Made by a program: the position numbers and the translations under genes | The notes under the pieces: generated by a model | Told to the model about the DNA's origin: nothing | Database searches by the model: none | What the model saw: only the letters and a program-made list of their open reading frames with translations | In this document: piece after piece, positions 25,794-34,045 of the stretch | How positions within the stretch are numbered: the first letter of the stretch is position 1 | How the letters are laid out: every line of letters begins with the position of its first letter | Assembly (NCBI GenBank): GCA_963788115.1 | Contig: CAWBFD010000004.1 | Span: forward strand, 1,860,001 to 1,924,000 | Source: CAWBFD01 sp963788115 | GTDB taxonomy: Bacteria > Actinomycetota > Thermoleophilia > Solirubrobacterales > 70-9 | Direction of reading: 5' to 3' | DNA length: 64,000 nt

Positions 25794-26328
25794 CGCCGGC
25801 CCGTGCGGTCGCCGCGTGAACGCGAACGACGGTGTCGCCGTAGCGGCGCTCAGCAAGCAGCGGCAGCGAGAGCTCGAGCGGGCGCCGTGCGGCGCTCTCG
25901 ACGATCAAGCGGCCGCCCTCCGTGAGCCTCCCGGGGACGAGCTGGTCGAGGTCTTCTCCAAGGCGGTCGGCGAGTTTATACGGCGGGTCGCAGAAGATCA
26001 GGTCGAACCCCCGCCGGGTCTGTCGCAGGAACCGCAGCGCATCGCCGCGCACGATCCGGGCACGATCGGCGAGTCCGAGGTCGCCGACGTTCCGCCGGGC
26101 GAGGGTGGTATGGGTGTCGACAAGGGTCGCCTCCGAGGCTCCGCGTGAGAGCGCCTCGATCGCCAGCGCCCCCGTGCCGCTGAAGAGGTCCAGGACGATC
26201 GCTCCCTCGACCGGGCCGATGATCGAAAAGACCGCCTCTCGCACGCGGTCGGCGGTGGGACGCACATCGGCCCCCCGGGGCGGAGCCACGAGGCGCCGCC
26301 CCCCGAGCTCACCGGCCACCACCCTCAT
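25786..26328 (-). CDS. rsmD: 16S rRNA (guanine966-N2)-methyltransferase
   Basis: RsmD methylates G966 of 16S rRNA in the 30S subunit. SAM motif I is VLDLFSGTGALAIEAL (45-60), the catalytic motif IV is CDPPY (113-117), and the N-terminus MRVVAGELGGRRL is typical. At 180 aa it is complete. It is placed between recG and coaD as in many bacteria. Confidence 0.95.
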
Positions 26329-26352
26329 CGGCTCACGCCGGGTGTAGCGCCG

Positions 26353-28542
26353 TCACGCCGGAATCGCCTCGTCTCCGAAGCGGGCACGAACCGCGTCCAT
26401 CAGCGGCCCCTGCTCCGGCGCCTCGAGCCCGCCGTACCGCTCCAGCATCGCCAGCAGCTCGCGCCGAGCCTCGGTGAGCAGGGCGACATCGTCCGGCAGG
26501 ACCGCGGCCCGGAACCGGGGCAGGCCGTGCTGGCGGGTGCCGAGGATCTCACCCTCGCCGCGAAGTGCGAGGTCGACCTCCGCGAGCTTGAACCCGTCGG
26601 TCTCGCTGGCGATCGCATCCATCCGCCGGCTAGCGAGCTCCGAGCCGGCATCGGCGAACAGGATGCAGTGCGAGTCGTGCTCGCCTCGGCCGACCCGCCC
26701 TCGAAGCTGGTGGAGCTGGGATAGCCCATACCGCTCGGCTCCCTCGATCAGCATCACGGTCGCGTTGGCCACGTCGATCCCGACCTCGATCACGGTGGTC
26801 GCCACGAGCACGTCGGTGGCTCCGGCGGCGAACGCCTCCATCGTCGCCGCCTTCTCGCGGGAGCGCATCTGGCCGTGAAGGAGCCCAACCCGAAACTCGC
26901 GGAACTCGCCACGGCGCAGGCGCTCGGCCTCCTTGTCCGCCGCCTTCGCCTGCAGCTTCTCCGACTCCGCCACCAGCGGGCAGACGACGTAGGCCTGGCG
27001 CCCCTCACGCAGGCGCTCGCGGATGAACTCATAGGCGCCGTCACGCTTCTCCTCCCCGACGACCCAGGTGCGGACCGGACGGCGCCCCGGGGGAAGCTCA
27101 CGCAGCACGGTCGCATCGAGGTCGCCGTAGGCCGTGAGCGACAGCGTCCTGGGGATCGGGGTCGCCGTCATGTGGAGCGCATGTGGCGCCGCGCCGTCCG
27201 GGCCCTTGGCGTCGAGGGCAGCTCGCTGGCGCACGCCGAACCGATGCTGCTCGTCGACCACGCACACGACGAGCCGGTCGAAGCCGACGTCGGGCTCGAG
27301 CAGCGCATGGGTGCCGACCACCATTCCGAGCTCACCCGTGGCAAGCTGCGCCAGGGTCTCGCGCCGGCGAGCCGCCGAGGTCGCACCGGTGAGCAGCGTG
27401 AACGGCACCTGCTCACGCGCGAGCAGACGGTCCAGGGTCGCGGCGTGCTGCTCGGCGAGCGTCTCGGTGGGGGCCATCAGCGCCGCCTGGCACCCCGACT
27501 CGACCGCGCGCAGCATCGCGAACAGGGCGACCACCGTCTTTCCGCTGCCAACTTCCCCCATCAGCAGCCGCTGCATCGGCTGGGCCTGGACGAGATCCGC
27601 GTCAAGCTCGGCGAACGCGCCCCGCTGATCGGCGGTCGGCTCGAACGGGAGCGAGGACAGCCAGCGGTCGACCAGCGCCCCTGCTGGCGCCAGCGCGATC
27701 CCCGGGCGTCCCGACCGCCGGGTCGCGCGCCGCGAGGCAAGCGCCGCCTGGTGCAGGTAGAGCTCCTCGAACGCAAGTCGCTGCCGGGCGAGGTCGGCCT
27801 CCGCCTGAGCGCCCGGGAAATGGGCGGCCGTGAACGCATCGGACACGCCCGGATAGCCGCGACGTGCTCGCAGCTCGGCCGGAAGGGGCTCGATCGCGTC
27901 CGGCGCCGCCCTCACCGCCCGCCACGCCCACTCCCGCAGGCGTGCGGGACGAAGGCGCTCCGATGCGGGATGCACGGGGACGATGCCGACCGTATGCAGG
28001 CCACGAGGGCCGCCGTTGCCACCGCCATCGCCGACGAGCTCATGAGCGTCGACGCGGAAGCCCTGGCGATCGAGCTTCCCGTGGAGCAGCACCCTCGCCC
28101 CCTCGCTGAGGCGCTCAGCGACCCAGGCCTGGTTGAACCACACTGCCTTGACCGGCCCGCTCGCGTCGGCGACCTGCGCCTCGACGATCCGCAGGTTCCG
28201 CCGCCGGGTGGGACGCACGCGTGCCGAGCGGACCTCGACCAGCACGGTCGCCTCCTCGCCGATCCGAAGCTCGCCGACCTGGCGCACCGCGGTGCGGTCT
28301 CGGTAGCCGTGGGGCAGATGCCACAGCAGGTCGCCCAGCGTCTCGAGCCCGAGCTCCCGCGCGGCCTCCGAGAACCGCGGGCCCGCGCCCCTGAGGCTCG
28401 AGATCGGCGCCTCCAGGCGGCTCGGACGCGGGCGGGCGCGAAGCCGGGTGGCACGGAGTGCCCTGCGTGCCAGAGGCTCGCCCGATCCCAGCGCGCGGGG
28501 GGCATCGGGCGCACCGCGGGTCTCGACCGCCGCCGTGCTCAT
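26353..28542 (-). CDS. recG: ATP-dependent DNA helicase RecG
   Basis: RecG remodels stalled forks and Holliday junctions. The wedge/OB domain lies at about 70-190. Helicase motifs follow: GEVGSGKTVVALFAML, APTETLAEQHA, VVDEQHRFGVRQR, MTATPIPRTLSL, ATTVIEVGIDVANATVM and QLRGRVGRGEHDSHC. The total of 729 aa is normal. The start was placed at ATG 28542 (MSTAAVETRG), 11 bp after the GST-like gene. About 40 N-terminal residues are Arg/Ala-rich. Confidence 0.96.
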   Translation of the reverse strand: MSTAAVETRGAPDAPRALGSGEPLARRALRATRLRARPRPSRLEAPISSLRGAGPRFSEAARELGLETLGDLLWHLPHGYRDRTAVRQVGELRIGEEATVLVEVRSARVRPTRRRNLRIVEAQVADASGPVKAVWFNQAWVAERLSEGARVLLHGKLDRQGFRVDAHELVGDGGGNGGPRGLHTVGIVPVHPASERLRPARLREWAWRAVRAAPDAIEPLPAELRARRGYPGVSDAFTAAHFPGAQAEADLARQRLAFEELYLHQAALASRRATRRSGRPGIALAPAGALVDRWLSSLPFEPTADQRGAFAELDADLVQAQPMQRLLMGEVGSGKTVVALFAMLRAVESGCQAALMAPTETLAEQHAATLDRLLAREQVPFTLLTGATSAARRRETLAQLATGELGMVVGTHALLEPDVGFDRLVVCVVDEQHRFGVRQRAALDAKGPDGAAPHALHMTATPIPRTLSLTAYGDLDATVLRELPPGRRPVRTWVVGEEKRDGAYEFIRERLREGRQAYVVCPLVAESEKLQAKAADKEAERLRRGEFREFRVGLLHGQMRSREKAATMEAFAAGATDVLVATTVIEVGIDVANATVMLIEGAERYGLSQLHQLRGRVGRGEHDSHCILFADAGSELASRRMDAIASETDGFKLAEVDLALRGEGEILGTRQHGLPRFRAAVLPDDVALLTEARRELLAMLERYGGLEAPEQGPLMDAVRARFGDEAIPA

Positions 28543-28553
28543 CTCGGCTAAGG

Positions 28554-29384
28554 CTAGGACCGGTGGCGGCGAAACATCTCCTGGACCCACAGGTAGCCGG
28601 GCCGCCCCTTGAGCGGCGCCCGGAACCGCTCGAACGACGCGGGCGGCGGCGGCAGCGTGGGCCCCTCGGGAGGATTCACCAGCGGATAGCAGAGCGACGC
28701 CGCGGTCAGGTCCGCGACGGTGAAGCGTCCATCGACGAGATACTCGCCGCCGCCGAGCTCCTGCTCGAGCCGGTCGAGCCCGGCCAGCACATGGGCTCGC
28801 GCGCGCTCCACAGCCTCGTCGTCCCCGGCGCGGTAGCGAACCTCGACGAAGCCTCGCGTGTATCGCGCCGCAGCGGCGGTGGCCGGCCCGACCCCATGCA
28901 GCGCCGACGGCAGGTTGCTCTTCACGATCTCAGTGAGGCTCTCGCGGTCGGCGATCACATCGTGCCAGGCCGCCAGCCTGACGGAAGGGCCGAGGCGCTC
29001 GTCGAACCAGTCCTCGAGCTCGAGCGCGCGTGACCGCTCCGCGGCGTCGGTCGGGTAGAGGGCCGGCTCCGGGAAGCGCTCCTCGAGCGCGGCGATGATC
29101 GCCGTCGAGTCGCCGATCACCTTGCCGTCGAGTCGCATCACCGGAAAGGTCTTCTCGCTCCCTCGGGTGAGCCAGAGCGCGTAGAGCATGTGGGCCCCGG
29201 GCAGGGGCGCTCGGCGCTCGTGCTCGACCCCCTTGAACGCGAGCGCCCAGCGCGCCTTCTCGCTGTAGTGCGAGATCCTGATGTGCCAGAGGACGGGCTT
29301 CAGTGGCCCTTCCCGGAACGTTGTGCGTGAATCGGCCGGCCGCCGTTTCGGGTGGATCGTTTCGGGGTGGGCCACTAGGCTCAC
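28554..29384 (-). CDS. Glutathione S-transferase-fold protein
   Basis: The thioredoxin-like N-terminal half has the pattern RISHYSEKARWALAFKGVEH, then FPVMRLDGKVIGDSTAIIAALEERFPEP. The helical C-terminal half shows GGEYLVDGRFTVADLTAASL. This is a GST fold; actinobacteria generally lack glutathione, so the thiol used is unclear. GTG at 29384 overlaps the fakA stop (GTGA) and gives 276 aa with about 30 extra N-terminal residues. A GTG at 29375 is an alternative. It is coupled to fakA and recG. Confidence 0.85.
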   Translation of the reverse strand: MSLVAHPETIHPKRRPADSRTTFREGPLKPVLWHIRISHYSEKARWALAFKGVEHERRAPLPGAHMLYALWLTRGSEKTFPVMRLDGKVIGDSTAIIAALEERFPEPALYPTDAAERSRALELEDWFDERLGPSVRLAAWHDVIADRESLTEIVKSNLPSALHGVGPATAAAARYTRGFVEVRYRAGDDEAVERARAHVLAGLDRLEQELGGGEYLVDGRFTVADLTAASLCYPLVNPPEGPTLPPPPASFERFRAPLKGRPGYLWVQEMFRRHRS

Positions 29385-31027
29385 TGCGCCGCGATCAGCC
29401 ACCAGGAGCTCGGCTGGCCGCCCCGCTGGAGCTCCAGCTCCGCACCCTCGGGCAGGTGGACCGGCAGCTCCTCGAGCGGAATCGGCGCTCCCTCGCCCTC
29501 GATCACCGTGATCAGCTCGGCGTCGCCGGCGAGCCGCTCGACGGTCGCCGCCAGGGTCGAGCCGGCGCCGCCCCAGGCCACGATCTCGTCCCCGACGAAG
29601 CCGACCGCATCCCCGCGGACGAATCGGCCCCCGCCATCGTCCCGAGCGGCCGGGGCGACGGCGCCCGTTCGGATCGACCGCAGCGCGTCGGCGAGGCGGT
29701 GGGCGTTCTCCTCGGGGTCGGCGGCAGGATCAAGCTCGACCAGGACTGCGAGCGCCGCCTGCTGTGAGCTGCACTCGACAACGCGCGCGGGCCGCTCGGA
29801 CAGTCGAGCCGCCTCTCGCGCGGCCATGGCCACGTTCGCGGAGCTGGGCAGGACCAGCACCTCGTCGGCCCGCGCCTCGTGGATGCCGGCGAGGATCTCG
29901 TACGTGGAGGGGTTGAGCGTGGGCCCGCCGTCGACGACGTGGGCGCCGAGTCCCTCGAACAGCTCGCGCAGCCCCTCCCCCGAGCTGACGGCGACCACGC
30001 CGGTCCGGACCGCCGTGCGCTGTGGGGCGCCGGTCGCGAGGCGGGTCTCGCGCTCGGCCAACTGTTCGCGCATGTCGGCGACATCGAGGCGCTGCACATC
30101 ACCCGCGTCGCCGAACATCGCCACGGCGGACTCGGGCTCGTCGGTGTGGACGTGCACCTTGAGCGTCGCGTCGTCGCCGACGACGAGAACGGAGTCGCCA
30201 ATCTCCTCCAGACGCGGGACGAACGAGCGCGGCTCCAGATCCCGCCCGAGGACGATGAAGTTTGTGCAGTAGCGATATCGGGAGTCGGCGTGGTGCGGCC
30301 GCGTCGCCCGCGCCGGCTCGTGGTGGGCCACCTCCGGGACGGGGGCGCCATCGCCGCGAAGGCCGGCGACGACCCCGGCGCAGATCAGGACCAGGCCGTA
30401 GGCGCCTGCGTCGACCACCCCGGCCTCGCTGAGCACTTCGAGCTGGTCGGTCGTGCGGGCCACGGCGACCTCGCCCGCCTGGGTGGCGGTCTCCAGGATC
30501 TCGGCGAGCAGCGCATCCTGCTCCTTGACGCTGGCGCCACTTGACAATCGCTGGCGCTCGATGTGGGCGAGCTTCTGCGAGACGGCGCTCGCGATCTCGC
30601 GCACCACGGTCAGCATCGTCCCCTCGGCCGGATCTCGGACTGACTCGTAGGCGGCCTCCGCGGCCCGTGAGAACGCGGCCGCGACCAACACCGGGTCGAC
30701 CAGCTCGCCGGGGCGGCTGGCCAGCTCCTCGGCCGCGCCGCGGACGATCTGGCTGAGGATCACCCCGGAGTTCCCGCGCGCTCCCATGAGCGCGGCACGA
30801 GCCACCGCCTGGACGAGCTCATCCCTGCCGATGGAATCCACGGGCTGCCCGTCGAGACGGTCGAGCTCCTCCATCACGGCCCTCATCGTCAGCGCCATGT
30901 TGTCGCCGGTGTCGCCGTCGGCGACCGGGAACACGTTGAGGTCGTTGACCTCCTCGCGGCGAGCCTCGAGGTGGGCGTACGCGGCGCTGACCACGCGGCG
31001 GAAGCGCTCGATCGACGGATCGCTCAT
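29381..31027 (-). CDS. fakA: DAK2-domain fatty-acid kinase FakA (YloV)
   Basis: FakA is the ATP-binding subunit of the fatty-acid kinase that phosphorylates exogenous fatty acids held by a FakB (DegV) partner. The N-terminal DhaL-type domain has the Mg-binding motif VADGDTGDNM (35-44) and GARGNSGVILSQI. The middle and C-terminal FakA domains follow (NFIVLGRD, VLPSSANVAMAAREAA). It is 548 aa with the start at ATG 31027, preceded by GGGAGG in leader element D1. The gene order rpmB/fakA/recG is classical, but the usual Asp23 gene yloU is absent. No FakB is in the window. Confidence 0.93.
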   Translation of the reverse strand: MSDPSIERFRRVVSAAYAHLEARREEVNDLNVFPVADGDTGDNMALTMRAVMEELDRLDGQPVDSIGRDELVQAVARAALMGARGNSGVILSQIVRGAAEELASRPGELVDPVLVAAAFSRAAEAAYESVRDPAEGTMLTVVREIASAVSQKLAHIERQRLSSGASVKEQDALLAEILETATQAGEVAVARTTDQLEVLSEAGVVDAGAYGLVLICAGVVAGLRGDGAPVPEVAHHEPARATRPHHADSRYRYCTNFIVLGRDLEPRSFVPRLEEIGDSVLVVGDDATLKVHVHTDEPESAVAMFGDAGDVQRLDVADMREQLAERETRLATGAPQRTAVRTGVVAVSSGEGLRELFEGLGAHVVDGGPTLNPSTYEILAGIHEARADEVLVLPSSANVAMAAREAARLSERPARVVECSSQQAALAVLVELDPAADPEENAHRLADALRSIRTGAVAPAARDDGGGRFVRGDAVGFVGDEIVAWGGAGSTLAATVERLAGDAELITVIEGEGAPIPLEELPVHLPEGAELELQRGGQPSSWWLIAAQ

Positions 31028-31104
31028 CGAACCTCCCTGGTTCGCGCTCGCCCCTGAACAATTACCCCCCGCCGCACCCACCCCTTACGCTGCCTCGCGC
31101 TCAC
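31024..31104 (-). promoter_or_regulatory. Family D leader with 26-codon upstream ORF (fakA)
   Basis: The 73 bp from 31104 to 31032 are 84% identical, without gaps, to the leader of rpe. The element ends GCGAACCAGGGAGG, and the GGGAGG is the fakA ribosome-binding site, four bases from ATG. A GTG at 31104 opens a 26-codon frame (VSARQRKGWVRRGVIVQGRA and on). Its TGA overlaps the fakA ATG as ATGA. It could be a coupled leader peptide or a structured RNA. Confidence 0.55.
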
Positions 31105-31128
31105 GGGCTGATTATCGCCCGCCCCGCG

Positions 31129-31320
31129 CTATGCGTGTTTGGTGACCTTGTTCGACTTCAGGCAGCGGGTGCACACGTAGACCCGGCGGGGCCGACCGCC
31201 GTCGTCGATGCGGACCTTCTGCAGGTTCGGGTCGAAGCGGCGCCGGGTGGCGACCATCGAGTGGCTCCGAGAGTTACCGAACGCGGGGCCCTTGCCGCAG
31301 CTGTAGCAGACCTTCGCCAT
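31129..31320 (-). CDS. rpmB: Ribosomal protein L28
   Basis: The 63-residue protein has the L28 pattern MAKVCYSCGKGPAFGNSRSH with RRRFDPNLQKVRI, and ends VCTRCLKSNKVTKHA. The two CxxC pairs show the zinc-binding form. It precedes leader D1 and fakA and is probably co-transcribed with them. Confidence 0.96.
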   Translation of the reverse strand: MAKVCYSCGKGPAFGNSRSHSMVATRRRFDPNLQKVRIDDGGRPRRVYVCTRCLKSNKVTKHA

Positions 31321-31350
31321 GGGGAGCGGGATGGTAGCGCCGGGAGGCCG

Positions 31351-31500
31351 ATGGAGCGGGCGCAGGCTCCTCGCGTGCCCGAGGCGACGGCGGGCGTGTT
31401 TCGTAACGCTCGCACCTCAATCGTGAGCGGCCGCCACCTGATCGATCCGGCGGCGCCAGAGGTCCTCCGCTTCATCGAGGAGGTGCTGGAGAGCCCGTAG
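31351..31500 (+). CDS. Possible small protein, 49 aa
   Basis: An ATG with GGGAGG four bases upstream opens a 49-codon frame (MERAQAPRVPEATAGVFRNA, ending PEVLRFIEEVLESP). Its third positions are GC-rich, like coding sequence here. It diverges from rpmB, and its last 29 bases overlap the 3' end of ribH. No family is recognised. It fills an otherwise empty 150-bp gap. It may be real or chance. Confidence 0.35.
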   Translation: MERAQAPRVPEATAGVFRNARTSIVSGRHLIDPAAPEVLRFIEEVLESP

Positions 31501-31984
31501 CCGTCAACGAGGCCCGGAGCAGGGCCAGCCTCATCACCGCGAATGCCGCGCTGCGGCCCTGGTCGCGCTTGTCGCCCCCGGCGCGCGCCTCGGCCTGCTC
31601 GCGGGTGTCGCACGTGACCACCCCGAACGCGCATGGCACGCCGGTGGCGAGGGCGACGTCCTGGATCCCGCGGGCCGCCTCGGATGAGACGTACTCGTAG
31701 TGGTCGGTCTCGCCCCGGATCACCACGCCGAGGCACGCGACCCCAGCGAACCGGCCGGACTCGGCGCACAGCTTCGCGGCCAGGGGCAGCTCGAATGCCC
31801 CCGGGACCTCGTAGCTATCGACCGAGGCGGGGCTCACCCCGCCGTCGGCGAAGCCCTCGATGGCGCCGTTGACCAGGCGCTCGGCGAGGTCCTCGTAGAA
31901 CGTCGCCACGCAGATCGCGAACTCCTCACGGGCCAGCGCCTCGCGCTCGTCAGCGGAGAACGCCTCCCCGCCGGGCTCAGTCAT
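31472..31984 (-). CDS. ribH: 6,7-dimethyl-8-ribityllumazine synthase
   Basis: RibH condenses the pyrimidine and dihydroxybutanone phosphate to lumazine. The 170-aa protein has VPGAFELPLAAKL, CLGVVIRGETDHYEYV with catalytic His95, and GVPCAFGVVTCDTREQA. The C-terminus is a little longer than usual. The start overlaps ribBA by eight bases, making it the last gene of the rib operon. Confidence 0.95.
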   Translation of the reverse strand: MTEPGGEAFSADEREALAREEFAICVATFYEDLAERLVNGAIEGFADGGVSPASVDSYEVPGAFELPLAAKLCAESGRFAGVACLGVVIRGETDHYEYVSSEAARGIQDVALATGVPCAFGVVTCDTREQAEARAGGDKRDQGRSAAFAVMRLALLRASLTATGSPAPPR

Positions 31985-33443
31985 CCGCGTCGTCGCCGCC
32001 GGCCTCGGCCGCCTCGTGATCCGGCGGATCCCCCTCCCCGGCCGCGAGCGCCTCCTTCTCGACGTCGCGCTGGTGCTCCTCGTGGATCAGCTCCTCGTCG
32101 AGCGGCAGGCCCTGGTGGTGCAGGGTGTGACCCAGCCGGTCCCGCTTCGTGCGCAGGTACTCCTCGTTATGCGGGTTCGGTATGGGCTGGATCGGCAGCT
32201 GCTCGGTGACCGACAGCCCGTAGCCCTCGATCCCGTGGATCTTCTTCGGGTTGTTGGTCAGGATGCGGATGCTCGAGAGCCCGAGGTCGGCCAGAATCTG
32301 CGCCCCGACCCCGTAGTCGCGCAGGTCCGCCGGCAGGCCCAGCCTGAGGTTGGCGTCGACCGTGTCGAGCCCGTCCTCCTGGAGCTTGTAGGCCCGCAGC
32401 TTGTTCAGCAGGCCAATCCCGCGCCCCTCCTGAGATAGGTAGAGGAGCACCCCCTGACCCTCGCGCTCGATCATCGCCAGGGCCGCGGCCAGCTGATCGC
32501 CGCAGTCGCAGCGCAGCGAGTGGAAGACGTCGCCGGTGAGGCACTCGGAGTGGACGCGGACGAGCACGTCCTCGGCGCCCGCCACCTCCCCCTTGACCAT
32601 CGCCACGTGGTGCTTGTCGTCGACGAGCGATCGGTAGCCGACCGCGGCGAACTCGCCGAACGCCGTCGGCAGGCGGGTCGCGACCACCCGCTCGACCAGC
32701 TTCTCGGTGCGCCGCCGGTAGGCGATCAGGTCGGCGACGGTGATCATCGTCAGGCCGTGCCGCTCGCAGTAGGGCACCAGATCGGAGACCCGCGCCATCG
32801 TGCCGTCCTCGTTCATGACCTCGCAGATCACCCCGGCGGGAATCAGGCCCGCGAGCCGCGCCAGGTCGACCGCGGCCTCGGTCTGTCCGGCCCGCTCGAG
32901 CACCCCTCCCTCCTTGGCCTTGAGCGGGAAGATGTGGCCCGGCTGGACGAGGTCCTCAGGCCCCGAGCTCGGGTCGATCGCGACCTGGATCGTGCGGGCC
33001 CGGTCGTGGGCGGAGATCCCGGTGCTGATGCCCTCACGGGCTTCGACCGAGGTGGTGAATGCGGTCTGGAACGGCGACTCGTTCTTGGCGGCCATCAGGT
33101 CGAGACCGAGCTGGTCGCAGCGCTCGGGCGTGAGCGCGAGGCAGATCAGGCCCCGGCCCTCCTTGGCCATGAAGTTGACCGCCTCCGGGGTCGCGAACTG
33201 CGCGGCGAGCGTGAGATCGCCCTCGTTCTCGCGGTTCTCGTCGTCGCAGACCACGACCATGCGCCCGCGCCGGACCTCCTCGAGGGCCTCGGGGATCGTC
33301 GAAAAAGTGCCCGCCGGGGAACCACTGCCCGCCGCCTCCTCCGCTCCCGCCACGAACCCCTTGCCCTCGGCTTGCGCCTTGGGCTCATCCATGCTGCTCC
33401 CACGTCCGGGGGCGGCGGGGTTTCGCTTGGTCCGTTCCGTCAT
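31977..33443 (-). CDS. ribBA: Bifunctional DHBP synthase / GTP cyclohydrolase II
   Basis: RibBA makes both riboflavin precursors. The DHBP synthase half (about 46-245) has VVCDDENRENEGDL and SAHDRARTIQVAI. The GTP cyclohydrolase II half (about 250-450) has the zinc site CLTGDVFHSLRCDCGDQL, LSQEGRGIGLLNKL and LTNNPKKIHGIEGYGL. ATG at 33443 overlaps the ribE stop (ATGA). Residues 7-40 are encoded by repeat B3, and a second start at MDEPKAQ lies inside it. An acidic tail follows the catalytic part. At 488 aa it is longer than the usual 400-430. Confidence 0.96.
   Translation of the reverse strand: MTERTKRNPAAPGRGSSMDEPKAQAEGKGFVAGAEEAAGSGSPAGTFSTIPEALEEVRRGRMVVVCDDENRENEGDLTLAAQFATPEAVNFMAKEGRGLICLALTPERCDQLGLDLMAAKNESPFQTAFTTSVEAREGISTGISAHDRARTIQVAIDPSSGPEDLVQPGHIFPLKAKEGGVLERAGQTEAAVDLARLAGLIPAGVICEVMNEDGTMARVSDLVPYCERHGLTMITVADLIAYRRRTEKLVERVVATRLPTAFGEFAAVGYRSLVDDKHHVAMVKGEVAGAEDVLVRVHSECLTGDVFHSLRCDCGDQLAAALAMIEREGQGVLLYLSQEGRGIGLLNKLRAYKLQEDGLDTVDANLRLGLPADLRDYGVGAQILADLGLSSIRILTNNPKKIHGIEGYGLSVTEQLPIQPIPNPHNEEYLRTKRDRLGHTLHHQGLPLDEELIHEEHQRDVEKEALAAGEGDPPDHEAAEAGGDDADD
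33326..33424 (+). repeat. Family B structured repeat, copy 3 (inside ribBA)
   Basis: This is a 99-bp plus-strand element, antisense to ribBA and a multiple of three. It starts TGCCCGCCGCCTCCTCCGCT. The terminal 9-bp stem is CCCGCCGCC with GGCGGCGGG, which differs from copy 2 by a compensated change. The inner hairpin at 33363-33384 is GCCC TC GGC TTGC GCC TT GGGC. A partial head copy precedes it at 33307-33319. Confidence 0.7.
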
Positions 33444-34045
33444 CGTGGTTCCACCTTCTCAAAGCCTTGCACGAGGCGCTCCACGTAGCGGGCGATCTGG
33501 TCCACCTCGAGGTTGACGCGCCCGCCCTCGGCGGCCGCGCCGAGGGTCGTTCGCTCGAGCGTCTCCGGGATCAGCGAGACCTCGAAGCCCTCCTCGGTGA
33601 GCGCGGCGACTGTGAGGCTGACCCCGTCGACCGTCACCGAGCCGTGCTCGACCAGGTAGCGGCGCAGCGGCGCCGGCACCTGCACCTCCAATCGCCTCGC
33701 GATCCCGTCGTCCCGCGCCGAGGTGACCTCCACCGTGGCGTCGACATGTCCTTGAACCAGATGCCCGCCGAGGGACTCCCCCGCCCGGAGAGCGGGCTCG
33801 AGGTTCACCCGGCCGCCCGGCTCCACGTCCCCGAGGGTCGTGAGCGACAGGGTCTGGTTCATCACGTCGGCCTCGAAGGTCCCGTCGCCGCGCGAGGCGA
33901 CCGTGAGGCAGGCGCCGGCGACAGAGACCGAGTCGCCGGGGTTGAGCTCGGAGGCCAGCCCGGCGGCGATCCTCAGGCGCGCTCCGGCGCTGCTGCGATC
34001 AACCTCCTCGACCGCTCCGATCTCCCTGACGATCCCCGTGAACAT
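33440..34045 (-). CDS. ribE: Riboflavin synthase alpha chain
   Basis: The enzyme dismutates two lumazines to riboflavin. It has two homologous beta-barrel repeats of about 95 residues. The first starts MFTGIVREIGAVEEV and has GACLTVASRGDG; the second includes VTVDGVSLTVAALTEEGFEV. At 201 aa it is normal. The start ATG shares one base with the ribD stop (TGATG), and the end overlaps ribBA by four bases, so the whole operon is coupled. Confidence 0.96.
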   Translation of the reverse strand: MFTGIVREIGAVEEVDRSSAGARLRIAAGLASELNPGDSVSVAGACLTVASRGDGTFEADVMNQTLSLTTLGDVEPGGRVNLEPALRAGESLGGHLVQGHVDATVEVTSARDDGIARRLEVQVPAPLRRYLVEHGSVTVDGVSLTVAALTEEGFEVSLIPETLERTTLGAAAEGGRVNLEVDQIARYVERLVQGFEKVEPR

